The notes under the pieces were generated by a model. The model searched no databases. It was not told where the DNA came from and saw only the letters and a program-made list of their open reading frames with translations. Below, in pieces: positions 45,199-46,949 of a DNA stretch of 46,949 nt; the stretch's first letter is position 1; every line of letters begins with the position of its first letter. The position numbers and the translations under genes are program-made. The stretch lies in NCBI RefSeq assembly GCF_003604215.1, contig NZ_QXGS01000022.1:1-46949 (forward strand). The letters run 5' to 3'. This DNA comes from Teichococcus vastitatis. Its GTDB lineage: Bacteria; Pseudomonadota; Alphaproteobacteria; Acetobacterales; Acetobacteraceae.

Positions 45199-45815
45199 GC
45201 CAGCCGCTCCTTCAGAGCCTCGATGGCCTGGCGGGTCACCGCCAGCACATCATGGTTCAGGATGTCGTACACGTTGGCGCCCAGCGTCGGCAGAACGTTC
45301 ACGTGCTTGAGGTTGCGCACCGCGCGGCCGAAGCCTTCCTCGACCGTCGCATCGACGACCAGCGCGCTCTTCCAGCCCAGCGCCTTGACCTTGGAGGCCA
45401 TGGCGGAGGTCTTGCCGGCATCGCCCAGCGACGCCGTGTCGAGCACGATCAGCTTGCCTTCGGCAGCCTTCTGGCTCAGCGCGCTGATCAGGCCCAGGCG
45501 GCGGACCTTCTTGTTCAGCGAGTAACCATGGTCGCGGACCACCGGACCGTGCACCACACCACCGGTGCGGAACTGCGGCGCACGCAGCGAGCCCTGGCGG
45601 GCGTTGCCGGTGCCCTTCTGCCGGTACGGCTTCTTGGTGGTGCCCGAAACCTCGGCCATGCCCTTCACCTTGTGGGTGCCGGCACGGCGCTTGGCGAGCT
45701 GCCAATGGACCACGCGCGCCATGATGTCGGCGCGGGGCGAGGCGGCGAACAGCATGTCCGGGAGATCGATCTCGCCGGCCTGGCCGTTGTCCAGGGTGAT
45801 GACAGGAACCTGCAT
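45195..45815 (-). CDS. rplD: 50S ribosomal protein L4
   Basis: 206 residues from the ATG at 45815 ([20 protein letters not shown]). Tunnel loop [24 protein letters not shown] (about 66-89) and the globular end [33 protein letters not shown]. In E. coli L4 represses the S10 operon; whether it does here is unknown. Ten bases after rplC. Confidence 0.98.
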   Translation of the reverse strand: MQVPVITLDNGQAGEIDLPDMLFAASPRADIMARVVHWQLAKRRAGTHKVKGMAEVSGTTKKPYRQKGTGNARQGSLRAPQFRTGGVVHGPVVRDHGYSLNKKVRRLGLISALSQKAAEGKLIVLDTASLGDAGKTSAMASKVKALGWKSALVVDATVEEGFGRAVRNLKHVNVLPTLGANVYDILNHDVLAVTRQAIEALKERLA

Positions 45816-45825
45816 GTCCTTACCC

Positions 45826-46512
45826 TCAGGCCACGGCCGCGGGGAACGGGGCATCGGCATGGCGCGCGCGCTTCACAGCGTCACGGACCAGCACGTAGCC
45901 GCCCTTCGCACCGGGCACCGCGCCCTTGACCATCAGCAGACCCTTCTCGAGGTCGAAACCGGCGACCTCCAGGTTCTGCGTGGTCACGCGCTCAACACCC
46001 AGATGGCCAGCCATCTTCTTGTTCTTGAAAGTCTTGCCCGGATCCTGGCGGTTGCCCGTGGAACCGTGCGAGCGATGCGAGATCGACACGCCGTGCGTCG
46101 CCTCGAGGCCAGCGAAGTTCCAGCGCTTCATGGCGCCGGCAAACCCCTTGCCCTTCGAGGTGCCCGTCACGTCGACGATCTGACCCTTCACGAAGTGATC
46201 CGCCGAGAGCTTCGCGCCGGGCTCCAACAGGGCATCGGCCGCAACGCGGAACTCGACGACCTTCTTCGGAGCCTCGACACCCGCCTTAGCGAAGTGCCCC
46301 TTGTTGGGCTTCGTGACATTCTTCGGCTTCGCCAGGCCAATGCCCAGCTGAACCGCTGCGTAACCGTCCTTCTCTTCCGTGCGTTGCGCCACCACGCGCA
46401 CCTGATCCAGGTGCAGCACGGTCACGGGCACGGTCGAGCCGTCATCGTTGAACAAGCGGGTCATGCCCAGCTTCTTCGCGATCAGGCCGGTGCGACCATT
46501 CTTCGCGGCCAT
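45826..46512 (-). CDS. rplC: 50S ribosomal protein L3
   Basis: 228 residues from the ATG at 46512 ([40 protein letters not shown]). Core [25 protein letters not shown] and the loop [28 protein letters not shown], with Gln of GNRQDPGKT the site methylated by PrmB in relatives. Ends [16 protein letters not shown]. Confidence 0.98.
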   Translation of the reverse strand: MAAKNGRTGLIAKKLGMTRLFNDDGSTVPVTVLHLDQVRVVAQRTEEKDGYAAVQLGIGLAKPKNVTKPNKGHFAKAGVEAPKKVVEFRVAADALLEPGAKLSADHFVKGQIVDVTGTSKGKGFAGAMKRWNFAGLEATHGVSISHRSHGSTGNRQDPGKTFKNKKMAGHLGVERVTTQNLEVAGFDLEKGLLMVKGAVPGAKGGYVLVRDAVKRARHADAPFPAAVA

Positions 46513-46531
46513 GGTATGGGACTCCCCGGCC

Positions 46532-46840
46532 TCAGATCTTGATCTCGACGTCCACACCGGCAGCCAGGTCGAGCTTCATCAGCGCGTCCACGGTCTGCGG
46601 GGTGGGGTCGACGATATCAAGCAAACGCCGATGCGTCCGGATCTCGAACTGCTCACGGCTCTTCTTGTCGACGTGCGGCGAGCGGTTCACGGTGAAACGC
46701 TCGATTTCCGTCGGCAGGGGGATGGGCCCGCGCACGCGCGCGCCCGTCCGCTTCGCGGTGTTCACGATCTCCCGCGTGCTGCCATCCAGCACGCGGTGAT
46801 CGAACGCCTTGAGGCGGATGCGGATGTTCTGGCTGTCCAT
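46532..46840 (-). CDS. rpsJ: 30S ribosomal protein S10
   Basis: 102 residues: [76 protein letters not shown]. Also NusE, a part of antitermination complexes. First ribosomal gene of the cluster, 33 bases after the tuf stop. Confidence 0.98.
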   Translation of the reverse strand: MDSQNIRIRLKAFDHRVLDGSTREIVNTAKRTGARVRGPIPLPTEIERFTVNRSPHVDKKSREQFEIRTHRRLLDIVDPTPQTVDALMKLDLAAGVDVEIKI

Positions 46841-46873
46841 GACTGGCGCCTATCTCTTTCCCGCTGCCGCGAC

Positions 46874-46949
46874 TTAGGCGGAGATGCTGGCGACGACGCC
46901 GGCGCCGACGGTGCGGCCGCCTTCGCGAATGGCGAAGCGGAGGCCCTCA
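46874..46949 (-). CDS. tuf: Elongation factor Tu (3' end only)
   Basis: Only the last 24 complete codons are inside the window, ending in TAA at 46874-46876: EGLRFAIREGGRTVGAGVVASIS-Ala. This is the invariant C-terminus of EF-Tu domain 3. The rest of the gene lies beyond the right edge. tuf directly before rpsJ is the standard order of the str-S10 junction. Confidence 0.95.
   Translation of the reverse strand, partial: EGLRFAIREGGRTVGAGVVASISA

Overview
This is a GC-rich window from an alphaproteobacterial chromosome. The whole right third is the alphaproteobacterial S10-spc-alpha ribosomal protein supercluster, with secY and adk inside it. The left half carries other alphaproteobacterial markers: NDUFA12, DUF2155, an MlaD-type MCE protein and an LpiA/AtvA pair. 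Gene content and codon use fit Rhodospirillales, most likely Acetobacteraceae of the Roseomonas kind. The family-level placement is inference; no rRNA or tRNA gene is present to settle it.

Left part (1-25,961). A partial acyltransferase leads into a three-gene minus-strand operon: a degenerate class II ribonucleotide reductase (NrdJ)-like protein, a RidA-family protein and a GNAT acetyltransferase. Divergent from it runs NDUFA12-mlaD-(73 aa protein)-DUF2155, followed by a trehalose operon otsB-GH15-otsA. Next on the minus strand lie aat, an mprF/lpiA-virJ/atvA lysyl-phosphatidylglycerol pair, accC-accB-aroQ, a 16-cysteine copper-storage-like protein and a BetT-type BCCT transporter. NDUFA12, DUF2155, aat, accC, accB and aroQ form a conserved neighbourhood in many Alphaproteobacteria. 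Here the trehalose operon and the lpiA/atvA pair appear to be spliced into it. A plus-strand group follows (glycine-zipper lipoprotein, thiS, small secreted protein), then an EmrAB-type efflux pair divergent from a TetR regulator with two perfect 19 bp palindromes between them. After that come an ornithine decarboxylase with a structured leader and an Lrp/AsnC regulator.

Middle (26,025-32,571). A complete five-gene peptide/nickel-type ABC importer (binding protein, two permeases, two ATPases) is encoded on the minus strand, with NAD kinase upstream of it.

Right part (32,660-46,949). All minus strand, in transcript order: tuf (3' end only), rpsJ, rplC, rplD, rplW, rplB, rpsS, rplV, rpsC, rplP, rpmC, rpsQ, rplN, rplX, rplE, rpsN, rpsH, rplF, rplR, rpsE, rpmD, rplO, secY, adk, rpsM, rpsK, rpoA, rplQ. 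The cluster ends in a strong 13 bp hairpin. A terminator-like hairpin followed directly by a good sigma-70 promoter sits between adk and rpsM. Two hairpins sit between rplO and secY.

The observations most worth following are the ornithine decarboxylase leader (a Shine-Dalgarno-sequestering hairpin plus an upstream ORF that overlaps the ODC start), the catalytically dead NrdJ-like protein in an operon with RidA and GNAT, the paired TetR operators, and the lone ThiS that ends in Gly-Gly-Phe. I found no CRISPR array, prophage, insertion sequence or recognisable novel defence system.
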